From: Rhizobium terrae
GTDB taxonomy: Bacteria; Pseudomonadota; Alphaproteobacteria; Rhizobiales; Rhizobiaceae
Assembly: GCF_003425685.1 (NCBI RefSeq)
Contig: NZ_QJKM01000001.1
Location: 364,920-428,919 of the forward strand
Direction of reading: 5' to 3'
DNA length: 64,000 bases
The translations under genes were made by a program, and so were the position numbers. The number at the start of each line of letters is the position of its first letter. Position 1 is the stretch's first letter. The notes below the pieces were generated by a model that did no database searches, was not told the DNA's origin, and saw only the letters and a list, made by a program, of their open reading frames with translations. This document shows positions 53,133-62,642 of the stretch, one piece after another.

Positions 53133-54290
53133 ATGAGCAAGGGCTGGCGGTTGACTTCGCAGGCTGTGCTGGGAATTGTCGCGATCTTTCTGGCTGTGGC
53201 CGGAGGCTGGTTTGCCTATTTGCCGTCCGGCGCCATTGCCGGGACAGCGCAGCCGGTGTCTGTGGATGAGGCGCGCGCAACCGTGGAGGCATTGAGGCCA
53301 CGGAAATCTGCCCGTCCCGTCGTTGCAATCATCGGCATCAACGACGGGACGGAGATCACCGACTACCTGATGCCCTACGGCATCCTTCGGCGTGCCGACG
53401 TGGCGGATGTCGTGGCGCTTGCGACGCAGCCGGGGCCAATGACGCTCTATCCCGCCCTGAAGGTCGAGCCGCAGGCGACGATTGCGGATTTCGACAGGCG
53501 GCATCCGGAAGGCGCCGACTATGTCGTCGTTCCCGCCATGATCCGCGAGGACGATCCCGCCGCATTGGGATGGATCCGAAGCCAGGCAGAAAAGGGCGCC
53601 ATGATCATCGGTGTCTGTGTCGGCGCCAAGGTCGTCGCCGCGACAGGCCTTCTCGATGGCCGGAAAGCAACGACCCATTGGTATTCGCTGGACGACATGC
53701 TGAAGGAGCATCCTTCCATCCGCTACGTGGCCGACCGACGTTTTCTGGTGGACGATCGCGTTGCGACAACGACAGGGATCAGTGCGTCCATGCCGATGTC
53801 GCTGACATTGGTCGAGGCGATCGCCGGCCGCGAAAAGGCCGAAGCCGTCGCCACCGATCTCGGTGTCGCGCACTGGGACGCACGGCACGACAGCGGCGCT
53901 TTCAGGTTCACGCGGCCCTTCGCCCTGACCGCGATCGGCAATTCACTCGCCTTCTGGAATCATGAGATGCTGGGCATCGAGCTTTCGAAAGGGATGGACG
54001 AGGTATCGCTGGCGCTCGTCGTCGATGCCTGGTCGCGCACCTATCGCTCGAAAGCCGTGACCTTTGCCGCGAGCGCCGACGCCGTGGAGAGCAGGAATGG
54101 CATCCGCATCATTCCCGAGGAGCTCGCCCAGAACATGACGGCGGCGCGCGTGCCCGGAACACCGCTCGGCCGCAAGCCGGCCGAAGCCCTGGACGAAACG
54201 CTCGCAAGCATTGCCGATCGCTATCAGGCGGCCACGGCCGATTTCGTAGCCATGCAGCTCGAATACAGGAGACGACCGACGCCGCAATAG
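53133..54290 (+). CDS. Membrane-anchored DJ-1/PfpI family protein
   Basis: A 385-residue protein with an N-terminal membrane anchor or signal (about 10-30, AVLGIVAIFLAVAGGWFAYL), then a DJ-1/PfpI domain (about 60-240) with MIIGVCVGAKVVAATGLLDG and RKATTHWYSLDDMLKE, and a C-terminal extension of about 130 residues (SNGIRII-like region ending in a charged tail) not seen in ordinary DJ-1 proteins. The Cys in VCVGAK is the usual reactive position. Placement outside the cytoplasmic membrane is inferred. GGAGAG lies eight bases before ATG 53133. The FAD monooxygenase follows after 55 bases. Confidence 0.8.
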   Translation: MSKGWRLTSQAVLGIVAIFLAVAGGWFAYLPSGAIAGTAQPVSVDEARATVEALRPRKSARPVVAIIGINDGTEITDYLMPYGILRRADVADVVALATQPGPMTLYPALKVEPQATIADFDRRHPEGADYVVVPAMIREDDPAALGWIRSQAEKGAMIIGVCVGAKVVAATGLLDGRKATTHWYSLDDMLKEHPSIRYVADRRFLVDDRVATTTGISASMPMSLTLVEAIAGREKAEAVATDLGVAHWDARHDSGAFRFTRPFALTAIGNSLAFWNHEMLGIELSKGMDEVSLALVVDAWSRTYRSKAVTFAASADAVESRNGIRIIPEELAQNMTAARVPGTPLGRKPAEALDETLASIADRYQAATADFVAMQLEYRRRPTPQ

Positions 54291-54345
54291 ATCATCGCGG
54301 CTCACCCCATCACTCATCTTTCCAATGAGAGGAAGGAAAACAGCC

Positions 54346-55575
54346 ATGAAAGCTCTCATCGCAGGCGCCGGCATCGGCGGACTGACGACTGCGCTGCATC
54401 TCCACGCGGCAGGAATAGAGGTCGAGATCTTCGAGCGGGCCGACGAAGTTCGTGAACTCGGCGTCGGCATCAACATGCTGCCGCATGCCGTGAGCGTGCT
54501 GGCCGAACTCGGACTTCTTGCTGGCCTCGACGCCGTAGGAATCCGTATCCGGGAGTTGATCTACACGAACCGCTTCGGGCAAATTGTCTGGCAGGAATTG
54601 CGCGGCCTCAACGCAGGCCACGAGGCACCGCAGATCAGCATCCACCGCGGCAAACTGCTCGGGGTCATCCACCAGGCGGTCATTGCCCGCCTCGGGCCTT
54701 CGGCCGTCAGGACCGATTGCCGGGTCGAAGGCTTCGAACAGTCCGAAGACGGGGTGACGGTTCATCTCGGCAGGCCGGACGGATGGCGCGGCACCGCCCG
54801 TGGAGACCTGCTGATCGGCGCCGACGGCATCCGTTCCACGATCCGGGCACAGCTCTATCCCGAGGAAGGGCCGCCGATCTGGAGCGGGATCATGCTGTGG
54901 CGTGGCGCAACGCGCTGGCCCATCTGGCGCGACGGACTCACGATGACGATCGCCGGCGGCAATTTCGCAAAGTTCGTCTATTATCCGATCCAGGCCGATC
55001 CTGCCGACCCGGACATGCGGCTGACCAACTGGGCCGTGATGGCCAAGACCGGCGAAGCCGGCACGTCACCGAAACGCCGCGAGGATTGGAGCCGGTCGGG
55101 CATTTGGGAAGAGGTGCTGCCCTTCGTGCGCGACCGTTTCCACCTCGATTTCGTCGATCCGGCCTCCATCATCCAGGCAACGGAGAATTTCTACGAATAT
55201 CCGAATTGCGATCGGGAGCCTCTGCCCCGCTGGTCGTTCGGTCGCGTCACGCTGCTGGGGGATGCGGCTCATCCCATGTATCCGGTCGGCTCCAACGGAG
55301 CGAGCCAGGCAATCCTCGACGCGCGCTGCCTCGTGCAGGAACTGCAGAAAGGAAATGGCATCGATGACGCCCTCGCCCGTTATGACGACCAACGCCGGCC
55401 TGTCACGTCGGAAATCGTCCTCGCCAATCGCAAGGGTGGGCCAGAGGGCGTCATCGACATGATGGAGGCCCGTGCCCCGGACGGTTTCGACGATATCGAC
55501 AGTGTGGCTTCGTTCGACGAGCGCAAAGCCGTCGTGCGAGGCTACGCGTCTCTGGCTCGCGGGCAAAGCCGGTAG
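54346..55575 (+). CDS. FAD-dependent monooxygenase (salicylate/6-hydroxynicotinate hydroxylase-like)
   Basis: A 409-residue class A flavoprotein: the Rossmann motif GAGIGG at 7-12 (GxGxxG), ELGVGINMLPHAVSVL, the DG motif LLIGADGIRSTIRAQL, and the second FAD motif GRVTLLGDAAHPMYPVGSNG. The family uses NAD(P)H and O2 to hydroxylate aromatics or related rings. AAGGAAA stands before ATG 54346. It is probably co-transcribed with the DJ-1 gene under the GlxA-type regulator. Substrate unknown. Confidence 0.9.
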   Translation: MKALIAGAGIGGLTTALHLHAAGIEVEIFERADEVRELGVGINMLPHAVSVLAELGLLAGLDAVGIRIRELIYTNRFGQIVWQELRGLNAGHEAPQISIHRGKLLGVIHQAVIARLGPSAVRTDCRVEGFEQSEDGVTVHLGRPDGWRGTARGDLLIGADGIRSTIRAQLYPEEGPPIWSGIMLWRGATRWPIWRDGLTMTIAGGNFAKFVYYPIQADPADPDMRLTNWAVMAKTGEAGTSPKRREDWSRSGIWEEVLPFVRDRFHLDFVDPASIIQATENFYEYPNCDREPLPRWSFGRVTLLGDAAHPMYPVGSNGASQAILDARCLVQELQKGNGIDDALARYDDQRRPVTSEIVLANRKGGPEGVIDMMEARAPDGFDDIDSVASFDERKAVVRGYASLARGQSR

Positions 55576-55873
55576 GTTTCGCACCGCCCGGAGCCATGCC
55601 GCTCCAGACCCGCGAAGCGGCATCAGAATTCAGCCGTCTGTTTGGCAGTCTCCTCTCGCATGAACGAGGACTGCTTGCCAGGCTCGGCCGCGCGACGGTA
55701 GTCATGGGCTGGGAGAGCACGACGGGCGTCAAATTCGTTGATGCCTGGCATCGCCGGCATCGGGTGCGATACCGCCGGCGTGGAGATGCTCGCACGGAGG
55801 TGACGTGAGGGCTTGGGCCGCCGCGCCAAATGCGGACGGAGCATCGCCAACGCAATGCCCCGCCCGGCCAGTC
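55576..55873. other. Gap between convergent genes, no gene recognised
   Basis: Almost 300 bases between the monooxygenase and the minus-strand binding-protein gene. Several short frames are open on both strands, but none has a ribosome site plus recognisable content, and no clear terminator hairpin with a T-run is visible. Confidence 0.4.
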
Positions 55874-57439
55874 TCACTTCCTGGAGATGTTCCAGTAGAC
55901 CGGCACGGCTGCCTTCAGGATGCCGTCAAGATCACTGCGCACGGCGCGGACCAGATAGAGCTGCGCGGCCGGCCAATAGGGCACGTAATCCACGGCTCTC
56001 TTCTGCAGGTCGCCGGCAATCTTCTTCTTCTGCTCATCGTCCGCCGCAAAGGCGAACTCGCCGCGCAGCTTCTCGATCTGCTCGTCGCATGGCCACCCGA
56101 ACCAGGCCTTGTCGCAGTTGGCGCGAAGGCCGAGATGACCGACCGGCTCGAACATGTCCGCACCCGTCGGTCCCGACATGAACAGCGACCAGCCGCCTTT
56201 GTCGACGGCTTCCTTGGACGAGCGGCGGCCAACCAGCGTGCCCCAATCCATCGCCTGCGGCTCGACCTTGAGGCCGATCTGGCGCATCAGCTGTTCGGCG
56301 ACCAGGCTGAAAGTATTGGTGGGACCGCTTTCGGTCGCATGCAGGACGACGACCGGCGTGCCGTCGTAGCCGCTCTCGGCGATCAGCTTCTTCGCCTTCT
56401 CGATATCCGGCTTCACCCAGCCTTCGTCCGTGAAATAGGGCGAGGAGCACATGAAGAAGCTCGGGCAGTTCTTGTAGAGCGCCGGATCGCTCACATAGGC
56501 CCGAGCGAACTTTTCCTGGTCTATCATGTAGCGGATCGCCTGGCGGACCTTCTGGTTGTCGAAGGGCGGTTTCGATGTGTTCATGCGGAAGACCATCTGC
56601 ATGCCGAGCGTATCCTGCGGCATGGTCTTGATATCCGGATTGCCGGCGAGCGTCGGCAGGAAATCCGGCGGCACTTCTTCGAAAATATCGATTTCGCCGG
56701 CCTGCAGAGCATTGAGCGCGGTCTGCGCGTCCGGGATATAGTGCCATTCGACCCGGTCGACCTTGGCGAGCTTGCCGCCCGCGAGGCCGCTCGCAGGCTC
56801 CTGGCGTGGCTTGTAGGCCGGGTTCTTCACATAGACCACCCTGGAGCCCGGTACCCACTCGTCCTTCTTCATGATGAAGGGGCCGGAGCCGGTCGGATCG
56901 GTGATGGCCGTATCGGCCGGCGTCGCGGCAATCGCCTTCGGCATGATGAAGGGCACGTTCGAGCTCGGCTTGCTCAGCGCTTCGATGACGAGACCCCAAG
57001 GCCGCTTGAGCTTCAGCTCGAAGGTCTTGTCATCCCTGACCGTCAGGCCGTCGCTGATGGCGGCAAGCTGCTGGCCGAGGCCGTCGCGCTGCCACCAGCG
57101 CTTCAGCGAAGCGACCGCATCGTCCGACGTGACCGGCTTGCCGTCGCTGAAGGCGAGGCCGCCGCGCAATGTGAACGTGTAGGTGAGCTGGTCGCTGCTG
57201 GTCGTCCAAGTTTCGAGCATTTGCGGTCGTGCCGCCAGTTTCTCGTCCAGCGAAAACAGCGTGTCATAGACCATGTAGCCGTGGTTGCGGACCATATAGT
57301 CCGACGTAATCACCGGATCGATCTGTTTCAGGTCGCCGAAGGGCCTGATCTTCAGGACCGTTTCGGCGAAGGCGGGCGACATGGCGCCCAGGAAGCCTGC
57401 CGCGAACGATGCGGCAAGCAGTATATTCGGCCGTTTCAT
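55874..57439 (-). CDS. ABC transporter substrate-binding protein, family 5 (peptide type)
   Basis: A 521-residue periplasmic protein: signal peptide MKRPNILLAASFAAGFLGAM then SPAFA, and the family 5 text GGLAFSDGKPVTSDDAVASL, TDPTGSGPFIMKKDEWVPG, RQAIRYMIDQEKFARAYV. It is the last gene of a five-gene minus-strand transport operon after the two ATPases, and GGGAGGAG lies before its ATG. Similar to binding proteins for peptides or glutathione-like compounds; the nearby amidase hints at an amide-containing ligand. Confidence 0.93.
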   Translation of the reverse strand: MKRPNILLAASFAAGFLGAMSPAFAETVLKIRPFGDLKQIDPVITSDYMVRNHGYMVYDTLFSLDEKLAARPQMLETWTTSSDQLTYTFTLRGGLAFSDGKPVTSDDAVASLKRWWQRDGLGQQLAAISDGLTVRDDKTFELKLKRPWGLVIEALSKPSSNVPFIMPKAIAATPADTAITDPTGSGPFIMKKDEWVPGSRVVYVKNPAYKPRQEPASGLAGGKLAKVDRVEWHYIPDAQTALNALQAGEIDIFEEVPPDFLPTLAGNPDIKTMPQDTLGMQMVFRMNTSKPPFDNQKVRQAIRYMIDQEKFARAYVSDPALYKNCPSFFMCSSPYFTDEGWVKPDIEKAKKLIAESGYDGTPVVVLHATESGPTNTFSLVAEQLMRQIGLKVEPQAMDWGTLVGRRSSKEAVDKGGWSLFMSGPTGADMFEPVGHLGLRANCDKAWFGWPCDEQIEKLRGEFAFAADDEQKKKIAGDLQKRAVDYVPYWPAAQLYLVRAVRSDLDGILKAAVPVYWNISRK

Positions 57440-57466
57440 TTCAGTACTCCTCCCGTTTGACTGATG

Positions 57467-58510
57467 TTAGGCGGCTGCGATGCTGTCTCCCGTACCGGAC
57501 GGTCCGGCATCCAATCGCGGCAGGACTTGCCAGTGATGGCAGGCGACGAAATGGCCGGCCGCGACCTCGCTCATCGGCGGTACCTGCCGCACGCAGATGT
57601 CGGTCGCGAAAGGACAGCGTGTCCGGAAACGGCAACCCGAAGGAAGTGCCGCGGCGCTGGGCACCTCCCCTTCGAGCGGTGAACGGCGACGCCGGTTGCG
57701 CGGATGGGTGGCGGGCACGGAGTCGATCAACGCCCGCGTATAGGGATGCGCCGGCGCGTTGAAGAGCGCTTCCGCCGGAGCCCGCTCGACGATCGCGCCG
57801 AGATACATGACGGCGATATCGTCGGCGAGATACCGCACCACCGAGAGATCGTGCGAGATGAAGAGATAGGAAATTCCGGTTTCCTTCTGCACATCCTTCA
57901 GAAGATTGAGGATCTGCGAGCGGATCGACACATCGAGCGCGGCCACCGCTTCGTCGGCCACGATCAACGACGGCTCCGCAGCGAGCGCGCGTGCTATCCC
58001 GAGGCGCTGGCGCTGCCCGCCGGACAGATGGTGAGGCAGGCGGGAATGGAAATGCTGCGGCAGGCCGACCTGGTCAAACAGGCGCAAGACCCTGCGACGC
58101 CTTGTTTCCGTATCGCCGATCGCGAAGTTCAGCAGTGGTTCCTCGACGATCTCTGCAGCCGTCATGCGCGAATTGAGGCAGGCGAACGGATCCTGGAAGA
58201 CCATCTGGACCTGTTGGCGCTTCCGCCGCAGCCTTTCGCCGGACAGGGCGCCAAAATTCTCGCCGTTGATACGGACTGCGCCCGCGGTAGGCTTCAGCAG
58301 CCGCACGACCATGCGGCCGATCGTCGTCTTGCCGCAACCGCTCTCGCCGACGAGGCAGAAGGTCCGGCCGCGTTCCACCGAAAAGCTGACGTCATCGACG
58401 GCGCGCAGTTCCCTTCGGCCGAAGAGCCCGAACGGTCCCTTCTGCGACGTGAAGATCCTGGTGAGGCCGGAGACTTCCAGAACTGGGTCGACTTCGTGAA
58501 CCGCGCTCAT
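57467..58510 (-). CDS. ABC transporter ATP-binding protein, DppF/OppF-like
   Basis: A 347-residue ATPase: Walker A GESGCGKTT, signature HLSGGQRQRLGIARALAAEP, Walker B LIVADEAVAALDVS, and the oligopeptide-type C-terminal domain with a Cys-rich end (GCRFRTRCPFATDICVRQVP), which holds an iron-sulfur cluster in some Dpp/Opp ATPases. The ATG at 58510-58508 overlaps the stop of the companion ATPase (ATGA). Confidence 0.93.
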   Translation of the reverse strand: MSAVHEVDPVLEVSGLTRIFTSQKGPFGLFGRRELRAVDDVSFSVERGRTFCLVGESGCGKTTIGRMVVRLLKPTAGAVRINGENFGALSGERLRRKRQQVQMVFQDPFACLNSRMTAAEIVEEPLLNFAIGDTETRRRRVLRLFDQVGLPQHFHSRLPHHLSGGQRQRLGIARALAAEPSLIVADEAVAALDVSIRSQILNLLKDVQKETGISYLFISHDLSVVRYLADDIAVMYLGAIVERAPAEALFNAPAHPYTRALIDSVPATHPRNRRRRSPLEGEVPSAAALPSGCRFRTRCPFATDICVRQVPPMSEVAAGHFVACHHWQVLPRLDAGPSGTGDSIAAA

Positions 58511-59496
58511 GCCATCACCTCCTCGCCAACCTTGGCCAGCCAGCAGGCGGACCGGTGCAGGCCGTCGCCCTGGAGCGGCGGTCTCTCGGAATGACAAATC
58601 GGCATTGCGGACGCACAGCGCTTCCGAAAGGCACAGCCCGCATCGAGCGAAACCGGGTTCGGCACATTGCCCGGAATTTCGGCAAGACGATCGCGGCTGC
58701 CGCTGTTGAGCTGCCGGATCGCTCCAAGCAGGCCGCGCGTGTAGGGATGGACCGGGCGATCGAAGAGATCGTCGACATCGGCCTGTTCCGCGACGCTGCC
58801 GGCATAAAGCACCACGACCCTGTCCGCCATCTCCGCCACCACGCCGAGGTCGTGGGTGATAAGCAGCACGGACGTATCGAATTCGCGTCTCAGATCATCG
58901 ATGAGCGTCAGCACCTGCGCCTGGATGGTGACGTCGAGCGCCGTGGTCGGCTCATCGGCAATCAGCAAGGCCGGCTGCAGGGCAAGCGCCATGGCGATCA
59001 TCACCCGTTGCCGCATGCCGCCGGAAAGCTGATGGGGAAACTCCTGCGCGCGCCGCGCCGCATCGGGTATCCGCACGAGGTCGAGCAGGCGCAGGACCTG
59101 CTTCAGGGCATCGGCCTCGGAGACGCCGCGATGCTCGACGATCACCTCGGCGATCTGCCGGCCAATCCGCTGCACGGGGTTGAGCGAGGTCATCGGCTCC
59201 TGGAACACGATCGCGATGCGGTCCCCCCTCAACCGCCGCATCTCCCCGGCTCCGAGCGAGATCAGATCGCGCCCTTCGAAAAGGATACGGCCGGAGGAGA
59301 CCTGCATGACTTCCCGATTGAGCAGGCCGATGATGGCAAGCGCCGTCAGGCTCTTGCCGCAGCCGCTTTCGCCAACCAGGCACAGCGTCTCGCCCCGATC
59401 GATCGAAAAGGAGACGTTGCGAACCAGCGGCACCGACGCGGCACCCGCATCGAGCGACACCGAGAGGTTCTCGACCGAAAGAAGCGGAAGGTTCAT
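58507..59496 (-). CDS. ABC transporter ATP-binding protein, DppD/OppD-like
   Basis: A 329-residue ATPase with [40 protein letters not shown] and [21 protein letters not shown], plus the Cys-bearing C-terminal segment [15 protein letters not shown]. It pairs with the DppF-like protein. GGGAGGAG precedes the ATG at 59496-59494, four bases inside the DppC-like gene. Confidence 0.94.
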   Translation of the reverse strand: MNLPLLSVENLSVSLDAGAASVPLVRNVSFSIDRGETLCLVGESGCGKSLTALAIIGLLNREVMQVSSGRILFEGRDLISLGAGEMRRLRGDRIAIVFQEPMTSLNPVQRIGRQIAEVIVEHRGVSEADALKQVLRLLDLVRIPDAARRAQEFPHQLSGGMRQRVMIAMALALQPALLIADEPTTALDVTIQAQVLTLIDDLRREFDTSVLLITHDLGVVAEMADRVVVLYAGSVAEQADVDDLFDRPVHPYTRGLLGAIRQLNSGSRDRLAEIPGNVPNPVSLDAGCAFRKRCASAMPICHSERPPLQGDGLHRSACWLAKVGEEVMA

Positions 59497-60401
59497 CGCA
59501 GTTCTCCTCCCTGCAGACTAGGGTCCAGCATGTCGCGCAGCGCGTCGCCCATGAGGTTGGCGGCAAGCACGGTGGCCGCCAGCATCAGAGCAGGAAAACC
59601 GAGTATCCAGGGCGCGATCTGCAGGAACTGCCGGCCTTCCGACATCATGTTGCCCCAGCTCGGAACGTCCGGCGGCGTGCCGGCTCCGAGGAAGGAGAGG
59701 ATCGACTCCAGGATCATCGCCGAGGCGAAGACATAGGTCGTCTGGACCATGATCGGCCCCGCCGCACCGGGCAGAATGTGGCGGCGCAGAATCGTCGTCG
59801 TCCGCCCGCCACAGGTGATCGCGGCCTCGACATAGGCGCGCTCCCGCAAGGTCAGTACGCTCGCCCGCACCACGCGCGCCATGCGCGGGATCTCCGGGAC
59901 GGCGATCGCGGTGACGATCACAAAAGGCGAGGCACCGATCAGCGCGACGAGCGCAATTGCGAGCAGGATCGCCGGAATGGCCATGACCGCATCCATGGCC
60001 CGCATGGCGATCGTGTCGATCGCACGAAAATAACCGGCAACGACGCCGATTGCGACGCCGATCATGGTCGTGACCATCGCAACCGAAATCCCGACCGAGA
60101 GCGAAACCCGTGTGCCCCAGAGCGCCCGGTCGAGGACCGAACGACCCACCTGATCCGTGCCGAAGGGCTGATCTGCCGACGGCGCTTTGAGGCGGCCAAG
60201 CGGATCGAGCGCCGCCGGGTCGCCGGTGATCCAGGGACTCGCCAGAGCCAGCACGCTGAAGGCGAACAGCAGGCCGCAGCTCGCAGCCAGCATCGGCTGC
60301 CGAAGCGGGAAAGCTATGATCCGGCGAAAGCGGTCGGAACTGGTATTCCGCTTCTCGCCATCCTCCGAGGACGTGGCGTCCGACGTCGTGATGATTGTCA
60401 T
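59493..60401 (-). CDS. ABC transporter permease, DppC-like
   Basis: A 302-residue permease with six predicted helices, the N-terminal DppC text PLGRLKAPSADQPFGTDQVG and RSVLDRALWGTRVSLSVGIS, and the coupling loop YVEAAITCGGRTTTILRRHI. ATG 60401-60399 is preceded by AAGGAGG; a start 15 bases upstream at 60416 overlaps the DppB-like stop and is the alternative. Confidence 0.92.
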   Translation of the reverse strand: MTIITTSDATSSEDGEKRNTSSDRFRRIIAFPLRQPMLAASCGLLFAFSVLALASPWITGDPAALDPLGRLKAPSADQPFGTDQVGRSVLDRALWGTRVSLSVGISVAMVTTMIGVAIGVVAGYFRAIDTIAMRAMDAVMAIPAILLAIALVALIGASPFVIVTAIAVPEIPRMARVVRASVLTLRERAYVEAAITCGGRTTTILRRHILPGAAGPIMVQTTYVFASAMILESILSFLGAGTPPDVPSWGNMMSEGRQFLQIAPWILGFPALMLAATVLAANLMGDALRDMLDPSLQGGELR

Positions 60402-60415
60402 CGGCCCCTCCTTCA

Positions 60416-61357
60416 TCAATACCGGATCCGCGGATCGAAAACGGCGTAGAGAATGTCGACGGCGAGGTTCACGACGACATAGACACCGGCGAAAAGCAGG
60501 ATGAGCGCCTGCACCACCGGGTAGTCGCGCCTCAGGATCGAATCCGCCGTCAACCGGCCAAGGCCCGGAATGCTGAAGACGGTTTCCGTGACCACGACGC
60601 CGCCGAGCAGAGCCGCAAAGCCGATACCGATGACCGTGATGATCGGCACGGCGGCATTGCTCAGCACATGCCGCGAGACGATCTTGCGATTTGCGAGCCC
60701 CTTGGCGTGGGCGGTGCGGACATAGTCTTCGCGCAGCACTTCCAGCACCGCCGCCCGCGTGACCCGCGCAATGAGTGCAATATAAAGGAAGGACAACGAA
60801 ATTGCCGGCAGAACGAGTGAGTGCAGCGCGGCCCATGCACCTTGCGACAGCGGCTTGTAGCCCTGCACCGGAAACCAGCGCAGGCCGAGCGCCAGAGTGT
60901 AGACAAGCGCGAAGGCGACAACGAAGACCGGCACGGAAAAGCCGAGCACCGCGCCAGCCATCGTCACACGGGCGACAACGCCTTTCGGACGATAGGCAGC
61001 CACCAGCCCCAGCGGGACCGCAAAGAGCACGGCAATGACGATCGTCATCAGCGACAGGATGAGCGTCGGCTCGATGCGCTGGGCAATCAGCTGCGAGACC
61101 GGGATGCGGCTGAAGAGCGACAGGCCGAAGTCGCCACGCAGCATGCGGCCCATCCACGAGAGGAAACGCTGCAGCAGCGGCTGGTCGAGCCCCAGCGCCT
61201 GCCGCACGGCCTCCACCTGCTGCGGCGAGGCAAAGTCGCCGGCGATCAGCGCGGCCGGATCGCCCGGCACAAGGCTCAGCAACAGGAAAACGAAGACAGC
61301 GACCGCGAGCAGCACGGGAACGGCTGCAAAGAGGCGGCCGAGGACATAACCCGTCAT
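60416..61357 (-). CDS. ABC transporter permease, DppB-like
   Basis: A 313-residue permease: MTGYVLGRLFAAVPVLLAVA, the LSLVPGDPAALIAG stretch, coupling loop YVRTAHAKGLANRKIVSRHV and the ending LAVDILYAVFDPRIRY. It is the first gene of the transport operon, 238 bases from the divergent LacI gene, and GGAGGG lies before ATG 61357-61355. Confidence 0.93.
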   Translation of the reverse strand: MTGYVLGRLFAAVPVLLAVAVFVFLLLSLVPGDPAALIAGDFASPQQVEAVRQALGLDQPLLQRFLSWMGRMLRGDFGLSLFSRIPVSQLIAQRIEPTLILSLMTIVIAVLFAVPLGLVAAYRPKGVVARVTMAGAVLGFSVPVFVVAFALVYTLALGLRWFPVQGYKPLSQGAWAALHSLVLPAISLSFLYIALIARVTRAAVLEVLREDYVRTAHAKGLANRKIVSRHVLSNAAVPIITVIGIGFAALLGGVVVTETVFSIPGLGRLTADSILRRDYPVVQALILLFAGVYVVVNLAVDILYAVFDPRIRY

Positions 61358-61443
61358 GTCACCCTCCAAAATAGCAGACGCAGCCGAGCGGCCACAGGGT
61401 ATGAAACCCGCACCTCACTCCATTTCCCTCCCATACGTCTGTT

Positions 61444-61582
61444 AAACGTTTTTTCAACTAAACACGATGTCGCCTTGTTGGCAATAGCCTCACTATCAAA
61501 TTGAAAAAACGTTTTTCTGTGATAAATCTCGCAAACTCAGCCTTGCGCACCGGATGCCGACCCGATAATAAAAAAACGTTTT
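61444..61582. promoter_or_regulatory. Triple LacI-type operator array (AAACGTTT palindromes)
   Basis: Three CG-centred palindromes lie in the divergent promoter: AAACGTTT at 61444-61451, AAAAACGTTTTT at 61505-61516 and AAAACGTTTT at 61573-61582. Centres are 63 and 67 bases apart. The last one is 13 bases before the LacI-family gene, so self-repression is likely, and the array can control the transport operon too. CG-centred palindromes of this kind are typical for LacI/GalR regulators. Confidence 0.75.
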
Positions 61583-61595
61583 ACAGGAGGAATTG

Positions 61596-62642
61596 ATGTC
61601 CGCAGGGCCACTACCCACCATACGGGAGGTCGCACAGCTGGCCGGCGTTTCGGTCGCCACGGTATCGAAAACCCTCAACCGCACAGGCAAGGTCAGCGAA
61701 GGACTGCGGGAACGCGTCACCGTCGCGGCGCAGAAGCTCGGTTATGCGCCGCATGCCAGCGCCCGGAGCCTGCGGAGCGGCGCGACGCGCATTCTCGGTC
61801 TCCTCGTGGCGGATCTCGCCAATCCCTATTTCCTGAAGCTCGTCGAGAATATCGAAAGACTCTCGAGTGCCGCCGGCTATTCCGTCATCCTTTGCAACAG
61901 CGCCGAGGATCCGGAACGCGAGGAACGGCACCTTGGCATGCTGCTCTCCCAGCGCGCCGACGGCGCGATCGTCATTCCGACGCGCCGGAGCTGGAACGGC
62001 CGCATGGCGGCGCTCTCCGGCCTGCCGGTGCCAGGCGTCCTGGTCGATCGGCGGATCGAAGGGCTCGATCTCGATTCCGTCACCACGGACAATCTCATGC
62101 TGGGGCGGTTGGCGGCCGAACATCTCGACGGTCTTGGCCACAGGCGCGTGGCGGTGATCATGGGTTCACCGGAGCATCAGATCGCGCGCCACCGGCTGGA
62201 CGGCTTCCGCGCCGGTTTTGCTGCGCGGGGCGTGACGCTCGAAGAGCGCCTGATCCAGAAGGATAATTTCTCCGAAGAAGCCGGCCATGCCGCGGCACTT
62301 CGGTTGCTTTCGTTCTCCGAAAGGCCGACGGCGATCTTTGCGACCAACAACCATCTGGCACTCGGGCTGCTCAGGGCGATCGGCGAACAGGGCATATCCG
62401 TTCCGGAAGACCTTTCCGTCATCGCCGTCGACGAACTTCCCTGGGCCGGACTCGTGCGTCCCGGCATGACGGTCGTCACCCAGCCATCGGAAGCGATCGC
62501 CGAAATGGCGGTCTCGACGCTGCTGGAGCGGATTTCCGGAGGCCGCAGCAGCCTGAAGAACGGCAGGGACACGGTGTCGGTCCAGCTGCAGCCGGCGCTT
62601 GTCGTTCGAGGTTCCACAGCCGCCATCCGGAGCCGCCGATGA
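61596..62642 (+). CDS. LacI family transcriptional regulator
   Basis: A 348-residue regulator: N-terminal HTH (TIREVAQLAGVSVATVSKTL, with hinge-helix text SARSLRSGATRILGLLVADL) and a periplasmic-binding-protein-like ligand domain ending before STAAIRSRR. CAGGAGG stands before ATG 61596. It overlaps the amidase gene by four bases (ATGA). It probably represses itself, the amidase and the divergent peptide-type transporter via the AAACGTTT sites; the inducer would then be a transported compound or product. Confidence 0.93.
   Translation: MSAGPLPTIREVAQLAGVSVATVSKTLNRTGKVSEGLRERVTVAAQKLGYAPHASARSLRSGATRILGLLVADLANPYFLKLVENIERLSSAAGYSVILCNSAEDPEREERHLGMLLSQRADGAIVIPTRRSWNGRMAALSGLPVPGVLVDRRIEGLDLDSVTTDNLMLGRLAAEHLDGLGHRRVAVIMGSPEHQIARHRLDGFRAGFAARGVTLEERLIQKDNFSEEAGHAAALRLLSFSERPTAIFATNNHLALGLLRAIGEQGISVPEDLSVIAVDELPWAGLVRPGMTVVTQPSEAIAEMAVSTLLERISGGRSSLKNGRDTVSVQLQPALVVRGSTAAIRSRR

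Noticed and set aside
55596..55808. 70-codon plus-strand frame in the gap before the binding-protein gene
   Set aside because: No ribosome site, Arg-rich tail, no recognisable family.
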